Shown here piece by piece: positions 9,005 through 17,485 of a stretch of 41,208 nucleotides of DNA. Numbering within the stretch: the stretch's first letter is position 1; each line of letters opens with the position of its first letter. The translations under genes and the position numbers were made by a program. The notes under the pieces were generated by a model that saw nothing but the letters and a program-made list of their open reading frames with translations, did no database searches and had not been told where the DNA came from. Source of the DNA: Bacillus pseudomycoides DSM 12442 (GTDB taxonomy: Bacteria > Bacillota > Bacilli > Bacillales > Bacillaceae_G); NCBI RefSeq assembly GCF_000161455.1, contig NZ_CM000745.1, positions 4,033,823 through 4,075,030 of the forward strand. Reading direction: 5' to 3'.

Positions 9005-9268
9005 TTAGTGCGGTGTAATAATCATTTGGTGCTGTAATTGACGAACTGCCATACGTGCACGATTTAATTGCTCACGTTGTTCATCATTCGCATGTTGCTG
9101 CATAATTTGTAAATCGTTATAAGCTTGTTCTAATTGTAATTGTGCATCAGAATACTCCATTGTATTGTAATGCTCTTGTCTACTTCCGATATCTAATTGC
9201 TCTTTTGCATATTCTATAGCTTGCTCTGCTTGCGTAATGTATTCTTCAAGTGATTGACGCTCTGCCAT
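9005..9268 (-). CDS. ytzC: YtzC family protein (DUF2524)
   Basis: Small 87-residue acidic and Gln-rich protein predicted to be almost entirely helical (AERQSLEEYITQAEQAIEYA, then LQLEQAYNDLQIMQQH), probably a short coiled coil. Sequence and position beside ytqA match B. subtilis YtzC. Function unknown. Start ATG at 9268 has AAGGAGG upstream. Divergent from ytqA, which starts 110 bp away. Confidence 0.8.
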   Translation of the reverse strand: MAERQSLEEYITQAEQAIEYAKEQLDIGSRQEHYNTMEYSDAQLQLEQAYNDLQIMQQHANDEQREQLNRARMAVRQLQHQMIITPH

Positions 9269-9378
9269 GATGTAGCCTCCTTGCCTTTAGTTCTCCCTTA
9301 GTGTGTCCCTTCCATATCGACCTTATGAGTATGTTATAATGGATTTTGTTTCATTTTAGGCTTTAGGAGGGATATGTA

Positions 9379-10338
9379 ATGAAGGTTCAAAACCCTTTTC
9401 CATATACAAATGACAATAAACGTTACCATACGTGGAATTATCACTTACGAAAAGAATTCGGCGAAAAAATCTTTAAAGTTTCATTAGACGCTGGATTTGA
9501 TTGCCCAAACCGTGATGGCACAGTCGCATACGGCGGATGCACATTTTGCAGCGCTGCTGGTTCTGGTGACTTTGCTGGCGATCGCCGCGATGATGTTGTA
9601 ACGCAGTATCATGAAATGAAAGAAAAAATGCACTCGAAGTGGAAAGATGGAAAGTGTATCGCTTATTTCCAAGCATACACCAATACGCATGCTCCATTAG
9701 AAATGCTAAAAGAAAAATTCGAACCGCTGTTGGCAGAAAAAGATGTTGTTGGTCTTTCAATCGCAACTCGTCCCGACTGTTTACCTGACGATGTCGTTGA
9801 ATATTTAGCTGATTTAAATAAACGCACGTATCTTTGGGTTGAACTTGGACTGCAAACCGTTCATGAGCGCACTGCGAACCTCATTAACCGTGCTCATGAT
9901 TATCCATCATATGTAGAAGGTGTAAACAAACTTCGTAAGCATGGCATTAAAGTATGCTCCCATATTATTAATGGGCTTCCGCTTGAAGACTACGACATGA
10001 TGATGGAAACTGCACGTGAAGTCGCAAAACTTGATGTACAAGGTATTAAAATTCACTTACTTCATTTATTAAAAGGAACACCAATGGTGAAGCAATATGA
10101 AAAAGGACAGTTAGAATTCCTTTCTCTTGAAGATTATGTCAGTCTTGTTGTGGACCAACTTGAAATCATTCCAGCAGATGTCATTGTGCACCGCATCACA
10201 GGTGACGGTCCACCTGACTTAATGATTGGTCCAATGTGGAGCTTAAATAAATGGGAAGTATTAAATTCCATCGATGCGGAATTTATACGCCGCGGAAGCT
10301 GGCAAGGAAAATATGCAAATGAGGTGAAACCCGTATGA
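9379..10338 (+). CDS. ytqA: Radical SAM protein YtqA (MnmL), tRNA wobble-uridine modification
   Basis: 319-residue radical SAM enzyme of the YtqA family (TIGR01212 type). The iron-sulfur cysteines are C42, C54 and C57 (CPNRDGTVAYGGCTFC), with a long spacing typical of this family. A SAM-binding TIM barrel follows (GLSIATRPDCLPDDVV, LWVELGLQT). In Gram-positive bacteria YtqA and YtqB were assigned as MnmL and MnmM, which finish mnm5s2U at tRNA position 34 in place of E. coli MnmC; here that function is by homology. Start ATG at 9379 has AGGAGGG upstream. Its stop overlaps the ytqB start by 4 bp (ATGA), so translation is coupled. Confidence 0.93.
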   Translation: MKVQNPFPYTNDNKRYHTWNYHLRKEFGEKIFKVSLDAGFDCPNRDGTVAYGGCTFCSAAGSGDFAGDRRDDVVTQYHEMKEKMHSKWKDGKCIAYFQAYTNTHAPLEMLKEKFEPLLAEKDVVGLSIATRPDCLPDDVVEYLADLNKRTYLWVELGLQTVHERTANLINRAHDYPSYVEGVNKLRKHGIKVCSHIINGLPLEDYDMMMETAREVAKLDVQGIKIHLLHLLKGTPMVKQYEKGQLEFLSLEDYVSLVVDQLEIIPADVIVHRITGDGPPDLMIGPMWSLNKWEVLNSIDAEFIRRGSWQGKYANEVKPV

Positions 10339-10907
10339 AATTAGAACGTGTATTACCGTTTGCACGCACGCTTTTGCAAACAGCTGTCAAAGAAGGTGAT
10401 TATGCTGTAGACGCAACACTTGGCAACGGTCACGATACTTGTTTTTTAGCGGAGATTGTTGGCGAACACGGGAAAGTATTCGGATTTGATATTCAGCGTA
10501 AAGCAATTGAAAGTTCGGCTACTCACCTAAAAGAAAGAGGACTTGAAGAACGAACTGTTCTCGTTCATGATAGCCACGATACTTTGTTATCTGTATTACC
10601 AGAAGAAGCAAAAGGCAAAGTAACCGGAGCCATTTTCAACTTAGGTTACCTTCCTGGCGGTGACAAGCATATCGTTACAAAACCAAATTCAACGATAGCT
10701 GCTATCGAACAATTATTAGAAGTCATGGCACCAGAAGGCATCATCGTCCTTGTTATTTATCATGGTCATTCAGAAGGACAAGTCGAGCGCGATGCTGTCC
10801 TGCAATTCGCCGAAGAGCTGGATCAAAAACAAGCTCACGTACTTCGTTACGGCTTCATCAACCAACAAAATAATCCGCCATTTATTGTGGCGATTGAGAA
10901 ACGCTAA
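10335..10907 (+). CDS. ytqB: SAM-dependent methyltransferase YtqB (MnmM)
   Basis: 190-residue Rossmann-fold class I methyltransferase. SAM-binding motif I is VDATLGNGHDTCFLAE (about residues 25-40), followed by acidic motif VFGFDIQ and an FNLGYLPGGD motif. Family knowledge: YtqB/MnmM methylates the 5-aminomethyl group of U34 in tRNAs reading split-box codons. The gene overlaps ytqA by 4 bp and is followed by a terminator, so the pair is a two-gene operon. Confidence 0.92.
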   Translation: MKLERVLPFARTLLQTAVKEGDYAVDATLGNGHDTCFLAEIVGEHGKVFGFDIQRKAIESSATHLKERGLEERTVLVHDSHDTLLSVLPEEAKGKVTGAIFNLGYLPGGDKHIVTKPNSTIAAIEQLLEVMAPEGIIVLVIYHGHSEGQVERDAVLQFAEELDQKQAHVLRYGFINQQNNPPFIVAIEKR

Positions 10908-10939
10908 ATATATCGGCGATTCAACAAGAATCGTTATAA

Positions 10940-10967
10940 AAAACGTGCATGTGCTGCACGTTTTTTT
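10940..10967 (+). terminator. Terminator of ytqAB
   Basis: AACGTGCA-tgtgc-TGCACGTT stem followed by TTTTTTT, 33 bp after the ytqB stop. Confidence 0.9.
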
Positions 10968-11034
10968 ATTGTTCCGAGAATAAAATATACCATATAATGG
11001 ATGTGAGAAATCTATAAAGAAGGAGGCAATCATT

Positions 11035-11373
11035 TTGTTATTAGAACGAAAGGAAATACAAAAGGCCTATGGCAAACAACTGCTACTAAAAGACATTCAT
11101 TTATCTATTCCAAAAGGACAAGCGGTTGCCATTATCGGTGGCAATGGTACTGGAAAAAGTACTTTACTCAAAATGATTGCTTCCATTCATCTCAAAAAAG
11201 AAATGCCGGAACTATTATGGGTTTTTCCGCCTATCAATAGTTTTCTGATGCTTGGACAATATGAACATCATTTGCTTGTTCACGTGCTTTGGCTTACTGC
11301 ATAGGCACTTGCATATTCATTTGTTTTAATGAGTTTGTTTCTTTATCTTGTACGAAAAAGAAGGAACATGTAG
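11035..11373 (+). pseudogene. ABC transporter remnant: ATPase N-terminus joined to permease C-terminus
   Basis: The first ~58 codons give an ABC ATPase start (MLLERKEIQKAYGKQLLL...) with Walker A GGNGTGKST, preceded by a good AAGGAGG site. The Q-loop, signature and Walker B are all missing. From about codon 60 the frame reads like the end of an ABC-2 membrane protein (SFLMLGQYEHHLLVHVLW), is stopped by TAG at 11302-11304, and continues in the same frame as LAYSFVLMSLFLYLVRKR to TAG at 11373. Best explained by an internal deletion that fused an ATPase gene to its permease neighbour, plus a nonsense mutation. No functional transporter is expected. Confidence 0.75.
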
Positions 11374-11426
11374 ACGAAAACAAGAATTTCTAAATTTAGA
11401 TTATGAAATCAGGAGGATATACAACA

Positions 11427-12110
11427 ATGATTGGAATACTAGCAGGAATGGGGCCGAAATCGACAGGCCCCTTCGTTGATACAGTAGTTGAGCAATGCCA
11501 AAGAGTATACGGTGCGAAACATGATATGGATTTTCCTCATATGATGATTTATTCTTGTCCAACACCTTTTTATATAGATAGACCGATTGATCATAAAGCC
11601 ATGGAAAAGGCTATTATAAATGGTGCTCAAAAACTTGAAAACACAGGTGTCGATTTTATTGCCATGCCTTGTAATACAGCGCACTTATATTTTTATGAAT
11701 TACAAAATTCAATTTCAGTTCCCATTTTAAATATGGTGGATGAGACGATAAAAGAAATACCCGATCACGTAAGGAAAGTAGCTCTCTTAGCAACCGATGC
11801 GACTGTTCAGTCCGGTATATATCAAGATGGGATCGCAAAACGTGGTATGGACTATATACATAAAAATAGCTGGCAAACGGCTATCACTCAAATTATCTCA
11901 AACATAAAAATAGGAGACTTGCCTGACGCAACTAAATCATGGCGTACACTTTGCATAGAATTAGCTGAAACGGTAGATGGAGTTATTATAGCTTGTACAG
12001 ATTTAAACGTTGTATTAAACACCGGAGCACACAGCCTTTATTTAGTGGATTCATCAGCTTGCCTTGCGAAGGCAGTGGTGAATGAATACTTGTCCAACAA
12101 AAAAGTATAG
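11427..12110 (+). CDS. Aspartate/glutamate racemase family protein
   Basis: 227-residue cofactor-independent amino-acid racemase. Both halves of the active site are present: the first Cys in MPCNTAHLYF and the second in IIACTDLNVV, with N-terminal GILAGMGPKSTGPF. The second motif has Asp-Leu-Asn where many family members have Glu-Leu, so substrate preference may differ. Start chosen at 11427 (MIGILAG) because AGGAGG at 11411-11416 precedes it; an ATG at 11403 has no such site. D-amino acids made by such enzymes enter peptidoglycan or spore germination control. The TPR gene starts 12 bp later, so they are probably cotranscribed. Confidence 0.9.
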   Translation: MIGILAGMGPKSTGPFVDTVVEQCQRVYGAKHDMDFPHMMIYSCPTPFYIDRPIDHKAMEKAIINGAQKLENTGVDFIAMPCNTAHLYFYELQNSISVPILNMVDETIKEIPDHVRKVALLATDATVQSGIYQDGIAKRGMDYIHKNSWQTAITQIISNIKIGDLPDATKSWRTLCIELAETVDGVIIACTDLNVVLNTGAHSLYLVDSSACLAKAVVNEYLSNKKV

Positions 12111-12122
12111 AAGGAGAATTCC

Positions 12123-12665
12123 ATGCAAATAGAAAACATCCCTTTTGAAATGGGCTATACATTCGATGAAAATCTCCGCGAAAAACCACTATCCCTTGCT
12201 GAAATGAAGCAAGGGATTACATTTTTAAAAACAAATTTAGCTCATTCAGATATATCATATGCGAAGCAATGCGGTTTAATTGGTGTTTACGACCGAATCG
12301 TAGAAAACCTTTCTGAGAGCAAATACTACTTACAAAAGGCCATAGAAAGATATGAAGCCTTACAACATACGCAAGGAATTTTTATTAACAAACTTCGCCT
12401 TGCTCATGTATATCATTGGGAAAGTGACTTTGAAAAAGCAAATGAAATCTTTGCTGAACTCTTTCATATGTTGCACCAAAATGCTTTAACAAATTACGAA
12501 GATTTTCTCTATCAACATTACGGAAAAAGTAAACTAGATGAAGGAGATCTGAATGTAGCTTTACCTTACTTTCAAAAAGCACTCCAAATTCGAATGAAAA
12601 AAGGAAATGAAGAACTTATTCGCTCGACAGAACTATGTATCCAACATTGTTCTTCGCGCCTATAA
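12123..12665 (+). CDS. TPR-type helical repeat protein
   Basis: 180 residues, mostly amphipathic helices. TPR-like units are visible at SESKYYLQKAIERYEAL, FEKANEIFAELFHML and GDLNVALPYFQKALQIRMKKG, in the C-terminal two thirds. The N-terminal 60 residues are not a clear TPR. Such proteins bind partner peptides; the partner here is unknown. AAGGAG precedes the ATG, and the gene follows the racemase by 12 bp and ends in a terminator, so a functional link with the racemase is possible but unproven. It resembles the TPR parts of Rap-like regulators only in general fold. Confidence 0.8.
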   Translation: MQIENIPFEMGYTFDENLREKPLSLAEMKQGITFLKTNLAHSDISYAKQCGLIGVYDRIVENLSESKYYLQKAIERYEALQHTQGIFINKLRLAHVYHWESDFEKANEIFAELFHMLHQNALTNYEDFLYQHYGKSKLDEGDLNVALPYFQKALQIRMKKGNEELIRSTELCIQHCSSRL

Positions 12666-12693
12666 ATATATCAATCCCTCGACAGAAATCGCT

Positions 12694-12725
12694 AAAAAGA
12701 CGTGCGCATGCTGCACGTCTTTTTT
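12694..12725 (+). terminator. Terminator after the racemase-TPR operon
   Basis: AAAGACGTGC / GCACGTCTTT stem followed by a T run. Confidence 0.88.
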
Positions 12726-12794
12726 ATATGCCCCTAAAACTTTTAACATTTTTCACAATTCTTTCAAAGTAATCACACTTTATCCCGATATATT

Positions 12795-12810
12795 AAATGA
12801 GCATTCATTT
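12795..12810. promoter_or_regulatory. Inverted repeat upstream of the PepSY gene
   Basis: AAATGA-GCAT-TCATTT dyad 30 bp before the start codon, in the expected promoter region. It has the AT-rich look of a repressor site (loosely Fur-like) but does not match the Fur consensus well. Candidate operator only. Confidence 0.35.
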
Positions 12811-12839
12811 TATAAAAGGTTGGACGGGGGATTTAAAAT

Positions 12840-14150
12840 ATGAAAAAGAATCGATCGCTTCATTATATTTTCTGGAGGTGGCATTTTTACGCCGGTCTCT
12901 TCATAGCACCACTACTCATTACTTTATCACTCAGCGGCATTGGTTATTTGTTTCGAGAGGAAGTTGAGAATTTCATCTATAAAGATTTATATTTTGGAAA
13001 TAGTAGGCAAACAGAATCTCTTTCTATGTCTGAATCCATTTCAACAACAGAAAAGAAATATCCTCACTATAACGTGACGAAAATTAGCTATTTTAAAGAT
13101 GATCATAATACAAGACTCACAATGGCAAATGAATATACAGGTGATCAGAAGTATGTTTACTTAGATAAACATAACCAAATTGTTGGGGATCAAAATGCTG
13201 ATGCAACGTTTGCAAATATTATGCGAGAATTACATAGCTCTCTTCTAGTAGGCGGTACCGTTGTAAACTACTTAGTCGAACTAGCCGCTTGCTGGACGAT
13301 TTTTTTAATTGTTACTGGTTTATATATGAGTATAAAACGCTTCAAGAAACCCCCAGTATCAAACGCTAGAGAGAGATCCAAACGACTTCATAGCATAATC
13401 GGTATTGTATTTACAATTCCACTCGTTCTCTTAGTACTAACAGGATTACCTTGGTCTGCTTTCATGGGAAAACAAATTTATAACATAGCAACTTCCAATG
13501 AATCACTAGGATATCCGAAATTATATATGGCTCCTCCAGAGTCTAAGTTTAAAGAGTTACCGTGGGCGACTAGACAAGAAACACCGCCACAATCAGATTC
13601 AAACGAACAGACAGCTCTTTCAATTGATGAGTTAGAGAAATCGATTCAAATTGAAAAACCATATGTCATTTCATTACCAAATGAGCCAAAAGGAGTATTC
13701 ACTATTTCAAAATCTAGCGGTTCTGGTATTACAGGAATGCACGTATCACCAAATGAAGAGATTACTGCTTATTTTGATCAATATAGCGGCACTCTCATTT
13801 CAAAAATTGACTATCGTGATTATGGCTTATTTGCACAGTGGTTTTCTTATGGTATCCCCCTTCATGAAGGACATTTATTTGGATGGCCAAACAAAATACT
13901 ATGCTTACTTACAACCTTGTCCTTACTATTCCTCATTTATTTCGGTGTTAAAATGTGGCTAGCAAGAAAGCCACAAGGTAAGGTGGGAGCACCATCAAAA
14001 CAAAAGGATAAAAAAAGCATATTTGCCTTTATACTTATTATGATTTTATTAGGAATTGTCATGCCTTTATTCGGTTTATCTGTTCTTATTATTTTTGTAG
14101 TTGAGTTTTTACTATATCTATTCTCTAAAATACGGGTAAAAAAAGTATAG
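12840..14150 (+). CDS. PepSY-associated transmembrane protein (PiuB-like)
   Basis: 436-residue inner-membrane protein with four main helices: about residues 15-36 (YAGLFIAPLLITLSLSGIGY), 140-162, 190-212 and 350-372, and more hydrophobic segments near the C-terminus. Extracytoplasmic PepSY-like segments follow helix 1 (residues ~60-125) and helix 3 (~260-325). Conserved His residues near membrane ends (RWHFYAG, MRELHSSL, RLHSIIG, PLHEGHLFG) fit heme or metal binding. Related proteins are often iron-regulated and linked to siderophore uptake or ferric reduction; that role here is inference. The start has only a GGGGG-type ribosome-binding site. Monocistronic. Confidence 0.88.
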   Translation: MKKNRSLHYIFWRWHFYAGLFIAPLLITLSLSGIGYLFREEVENFIYKDLYFGNSRQTESLSMSESISTTEKKYPHYNVTKISYFKDDHNTRLTMANEYTGDQKYVYLDKHNQIVGDQNADATFANIMRELHSSLLVGGTVVNYLVELAACWTIFLIVTGLYMSIKRFKKPPVSNARERSKRLHSIIGIVFTIPLVLLVLTGLPWSAFMGKQIYNIATSNESLGYPKLYMAPPESKFKELPWATRQETPPQSDSNEQTALSIDELEKSIQIEKPYVISLPNEPKGVFTISKSSGSGITGMHVSPNEEITAYFDQYSGTLISKIDYRDYGLFAQWFSYGIPLHEGHLFGWPNKILCLLTTLSLLFLIYFGVKMWLARKPQGKVGAPSKQKDKKSIFAFILIMILLGIVMPLFGLSVLIIFVVEFLLYLFSKIRVKKV

Positions 14151-14151
14151 A

Positions 14152-14191
14152 AAAAAGCATTTGTACAATTCATCTTGTACAAATGCTTTTT
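14152..14191 (+). terminator. Terminator of the PepSY gene
   Basis: Long stem AAAAAGCATTTGTACAA / TTGTACAAATGCTTTTT with a 6-nt loop. Confidence 0.9.
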
Positions 14192-14257
14192 ATTTATGAC
14201 CAATTTTTTCTTTCTCTCACGAATTAAAAAAAGAACATCACCAATAATCAAAATAGA

Positions 14258-14289
14258 AAAAGACGTGCACCAAATGCACATCTTTTTCT
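14258..14289 (-). terminator. Terminator of ytpB
   Basis: Minus-strand stem AAAGATGTGCA / TGCACGTCTTT, followed by TTT and directly after the ytpB stop codon. Confidence 0.85.
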
Positions 14290-14296
14290 ATTTCTA

Positions 14297-15370
14297 TCAC
14301 TGCGCCATTTTCTTTCGGTACATCTTCCCGTTCCAATAGAAGAATCGTGAAGTGAATCCACCATATTTCACGATGCGCCGTGCCATTTGCTGCATATTCT
14401 TTTGCTCTGATACCTTTTGATCAGATAAATAAATCCCAAGGAGACCGCGGCTAATAAGGCGATGAAACTTCGCATGTGGTAAGCCACCAATATTTCTTTC
14501 TGCTTCTTCCACAAAATGCTTCATTCGCTCTAATACGACTTGTTCATTTTCATAATAACTACAGAAATTTAAGTCCCCGCCAAGTCGGTCTTCTTCTTGA
14601 TCAATAAAGTAATCAAGCAAAATATGAAGCCCTTGTACGTACGGGAAATAACCTTGCTTAATCTTTGCAATATCTTCATCAAGTAATTCATCATGAAACG
14701 CATACGCCACGAGACAAAAGATTCCAAGTGTTGATCCTGCACATGCCGAAAATTCAAACCAGCTCATTGGCGGTACATTTTCCTTATGAGCCTCAAACCA
14801 TGTTTGTAAGCGCGGTTCTCTTTCTTCTAGTTTCACATGCTTATGAATTTGTAAATCACAATAATAACAAGCAAGTTCGTGAAGAATCGGAGCGATTTTA
14901 TCATAGTGCTTCGTTTTCTTTAAAACATCTTGGCATGTTGCAACAAGCTCATCTAAATAACCACCATCATCTTGATCATCTCGATAACGATAGTAATTGC
15001 TTCCTTCACTCTCTGGTGTTAATGCAGTCAGCATTGATTCATGCAGTGCAGCAAAATCATTCGGATCAAGCGATGTACTACGATCACATAAATTATCTAA
15101 GTAATCACTAATCGTCTGATACGCCACAATAAAACGAATACATTCCTCGCGTTGTTCATTTGCGAGCAGCGCTAAAATACCACCGCCTTCACAATGAAAT
15201 GTTTTATGCTCAATACTTGCAATCGCTTGACTATGAAGTTCGTCATTTGGAATATGGTAGGCACGCTCTTTCCACATCGCTAGCTCATGGTGTACAACCG
15301 GAAACACATCACGGTATACTTTCGCCATGAGCGTTATGGGATTACTCGGTACGTTCACTTCTTCCTTCAT
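14297..15370 (-). CDS. ytpB: Tetraprenyl-beta-curcumene synthase YtpB (C35 terpene synthase)
   Basis: 357-residue DUF2600 family protein. In bacilli YtpB cyclises heptaprenyl diphosphate to tetraprenyl-beta-curcumene, the precursor of sesquarterpenes found in spores. The Asp-rich metal-binding motif is D89-YL-D92-NLC-D96, and the family-typical FHCEGGGILALLA is at about residues 58-70. ATG at 15370 has GAGGAG directly abutting it; a GTG four codons in (15358, giving MNVPSNPITL) aligns better with the B. subtilis start and may be the true one. The next gene upstream on this strand, ytpA, ends 24 bp before it, so they form an operon as in B. subtilis. Confidence 0.92.
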   Translation of the reverse strand: MKEEVNVPSNPITLMAKVYRDVFPVVHHELAMWKERAYHIPNDELHSQAIASIEHKTFHCEGGGILALLANEQREECIRFIVAYQTISDYLDNLCDRSTSLDPNDFAALHESMLTALTPESEGSNYYRYRDDQDDGGYLDELVATCQDVLKKTKHYDKIAPILHELACYYCDLQIHKHVKLEEREPRLQTWFEAHKENVPPMSWFEFSACAGSTLGIFCLVAYAFHDELLDEDIAKIKQGYFPYVQGLHILLDYFIDQEEDRLGGDLNFCSYYENEQVVLERMKHFVEEAERNIGGLPHAKFHRLISRGLLGIYLSDQKVSEQKNMQQMARRIVKYGGFTSRFFYWNGKMYRKKMAQ

Positions 15371-15394
15371 CTCCTCTATTAAATGTACAAATAA

Positions 15395-16198
15395 TTATTT
15401 ATTTGTTTCTATTATGTTATTTACATGTATTTCAGTAAATGACTTGATATAGTTCAAAATCTCATCTTGCTCATACTCATTTAATAGCTCATGGTAACAA
15501 TTTGACCATTCTTTATATGCCTTATCACTAATATTTAAGTTATCAAACCATTTACGGACACGTGTTTTATCTACAATTTTATCCTCACATGCCTGCATTA
15601 GCAAGAGCGGAACGTCTGGAAACTCATCTATTTTGTCATGAGCAATCTCAATAGATTTTATCAATTCACTATACCAACGAACCGATACCTTGCGCAAGAA
15701 CAATGAATCATTTTCCATCGCATCGCGAACTTCTTTATTTCTCGTTGACATGTTTACTGTAAGTTTGGTGGGAAATTGAAGTTTTGGCGTGAGAATATTT
15801 AACACCTTTGAAACAGCTCGAAGCGGAGCAGCAGGTACAGCTAATACACCTAAGCATGGCGAGCTTAATATAATTCCATCTATATCGTCTCTCTTCGTTT
15901 CTTCCATCATTCGAATGACAATAAGACCGCCCATACTATGTCCAAATAAAAAAATAGGTAGCCGATACTTTCTTGCTTCTTTCACCCATAATTTTATTTC
16001 TTCTATGTATTCATCAAATGAGTCAATATGTCCTCTATTTCTTGAAGTTGTTCCATGAGCTGGAAGGTCTCCCATGACAACATGATACCCGAAATGATTC
16101 CACATTTCTGCTAGCGCCTCATAACGTCCGTGATATTCCATCGCACCGTGCACCATCACGATTACCGCTTTGGCTGCTTCCGCTTCATAATTCCACAT
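15395..16198 (-). CDS. ytpA: Alpha/beta hydrolase YtpA (lysophospholipase-like)
   Basis: 267-residue serine hydrolase: oxyanion region VMVHGAMEYHGRY, nucleophile elbow GHSMGG, conserved ILSSPCLG, late-strand Asp in LLMQACEDKIVDKT and catalytic His in CYHELLNE. B. subtilis YtpA is a phospholipase implicated in making the lysophospholipid antibiotic bacilysocin; the same activity here is by homology. Start chosen at 16198 (MWNYEAEAAK), with GGAGGAG 6 nt upstream and agreement with B. subtilis; an in-frame GTG reaches 16240 but lacks a site. Operon with ytpB, divergent from ytoA. Confidence 0.92.
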   Translation of the reverse strand: MWNYEAEAAKAVIVMVHGAMEYHGRYEALAEMWNHFGYHVVMGDLPAHGTTSRNRGHIDSFDEYIEEIKLWVKEARKYRLPIFLFGHSMGGLIVIRMMEETKRDDIDGIILSSPCLGVLAVPAAPLRAVSKVLNILTPKLQFPTKLTVNMSTRNKEVRDAMENDSLFLRKVSVRWYSELIKSIEIAHDKIDEFPDVPLLLMQACEDKIVDKTRVRKWFDNLNISDKAYKEWSNCYHELLNEYEQDEILNYIKSFTEIHVNNIIETNK

Positions 16199-16272
16199 AC
16201 GAAACTCCTCCATTTCACTCTTTTCCTTAATTTGATACACTAAAACTAGTTTCTAGGAAAGGAAGGCTTTAC

Positions 16273-16785
16273 ATGATATATCCTTATAAAGATAAAAATC
16301 CAAAAATTGCGAGTAGTGCTTTTATCGCTGACTATGTTACGATTACAGGCAATGTCACAATTGGTGAAGAATCAAGCATTTGGTTTAATACAGTCATTCG
16401 TGGTGATGTGTCTAAGGTAATAATTGGAGACCGCGTAAATGTACAAGATCAATGTACACTTCATCAAAGTCCACAGTACCCTCTTCTTTTAGAAGATGAT
16501 GTAACAGTTGGACATCAAGTTATTTTACATAGCTGTACCTTAAAAAAAGACTCTTTAATCGGGATGGGATCTATTATTTTAGACGGTGCTGAAATTGGTG
16601 AAGGTGCATTCATCGGTGCTGGTAGTTTAGTTTCACAAGGAAAGAAAATTCCACCTAATACACTGGCTTTCGGTCGTCCGGCAAAAGTCATTCGCGAATT
16701 AACAGATAAAGATCACAAAGATATGGAACGCATTCGCAAACAATATGTTGAAAAAGGACAGTACTATAAGTCACTGCAAAAATAG
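16273..16785 (+). CDS. ytoA: Gamma-carbonic-anhydrase-like hexapeptide-repeat protein YtoA
   Basis: 170-residue left-handed beta-helix protein built of hexapeptide repeats (VTITGNVTIGEESSIWFNTV, VIIGDRVNVQDQCTLH). His residues in LHQSP, VGHQVILHSC are in the zinc-ligand positions of gamma carbonic anhydrases; the protein is expected to be a trimer. Similar proteins are also annotated as PaaY/YrdA-type acyltransferases, and enzymatic activity is uncertain. GGAAGG precedes the ATG. Ends in its own terminator. Confidence 0.9.
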   Translation: MIYPYKDKNPKIASSAFIADYVTITGNVTIGEESSIWFNTVIRGDVSKVIIGDRVNVQDQCTLHQSPQYPLLLEDDVTVGHQVILHSCTLKKDSLIGMGSIILDGAEIGEGAFIGAGSLVSQGKKIPPNTLAFGRPAKVIRELTDKDHKDMERIRKQYVEKGQYYKSLQK

Positions 16786-16794
16786 TCTCTACTT

Positions 16795-16821
16795 GCTGCC
16801 ACCACGATGGCAGCTTTTTTC
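16795..16821 (+). terminator. Terminator of ytoA
   Basis: GCTGCCA-ccacga-TGGCAGC stem followed by TTTTTT. Confidence 0.88.
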
Positions 16822-16930
16822 GTTAAAACTCTAACGTTTTCTTTACAAAATCTTATTATTCCCTCAATAAAGTCTTATTAAAATAGAAGATATAATCTCA
16901 ATATATATGTAAATGAGGGGGAGAGATTTC

Positions 16931-17473
16931 ATGAAAGCTAAATCCGGCAGCTCCTTATATAAAATAGAATGTTACATTTTCAAAGGAATTAACCGTTACT
17001 TTGATCAAAAAACATTAAATATCTTTTTCCGTACCATTACACATATCGGTGGTGCAATCTTTTCCATCTCGCTCACGTTATGCTTTCTTATATTTTCACA
17101 GGGTCCTCTGCACGATGCAGCAATTACAGCAGCTCTTTCATTAACAATTAGTCATATTCCTGTGCAAATATTAAAAAGGTGGTATCCACGCAAACGGCCT
17201 TATTTAACAATTCAAGATGCAAAATATCCATCGCATCCATTAAAAGATCATTCTTTTCCGTCAGGTCATACAACAGCTATTTTTTCGGTAGTTGTTCCAT
17301 TTATTTGTTATGATCCAAACTTATTAGTCGTTTTACTTCTATTAGCAATTATTGTAGGAATTTCCCGCATCTATCTCGGGCTTCATTATCCATCAGATGT
17401 ATTTGTAGGTATGTGCCTTGGCACATGTTCTGGCATCATCTCTTTTTATCAATTCATTCCATTTTTCATGTAA
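16931..17473 (+). CDS. PAP2-family membrane phosphatase
   Basis: 180-residue integral membrane phosphatase. All three active-site motifs are present: KRWYPRKRP, PSGHTT and SRIYLGLHYPSD. About five helices. Family members dephosphorylate undecaprenyl diphosphate, phosphatidate or phosphatidylglycerophosphate on the outer membrane face. Start chosen at 16931 (MKAKSGSSLY) after a purine-rich GAGGGGGAGAG; an ATG at 16913 precedes that site and is unlikely. The glycosyltransferase starts 12 bp after the stop, suggesting an operon for lipid or envelope glycan metabolism. Confidence 0.92.
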   Translation: MKAKSGSSLYKIECYIFKGINRYFDQKTLNIFFRTITHIGGAIFSISLTLCFLIFSQGPLHDAAITAALSLTISHIPVQILKRWYPRKRPYLTIQDAKYPSHPLKDHSFPSGHTTAIFSVVVPFICYDPNLLVVLLLLAIIVGISRIYLGLHYPSDVFVGMCLGTCSGIISFYQFIPFFM

Positions 17474-17485
17474 AGGAGAGATTGG

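Noticed and set aside
9473..9766. Minus-strand open frames inside ytqA
   Set aside because: Antisense to a clear radical SAM gene; no ribosome-binding site.
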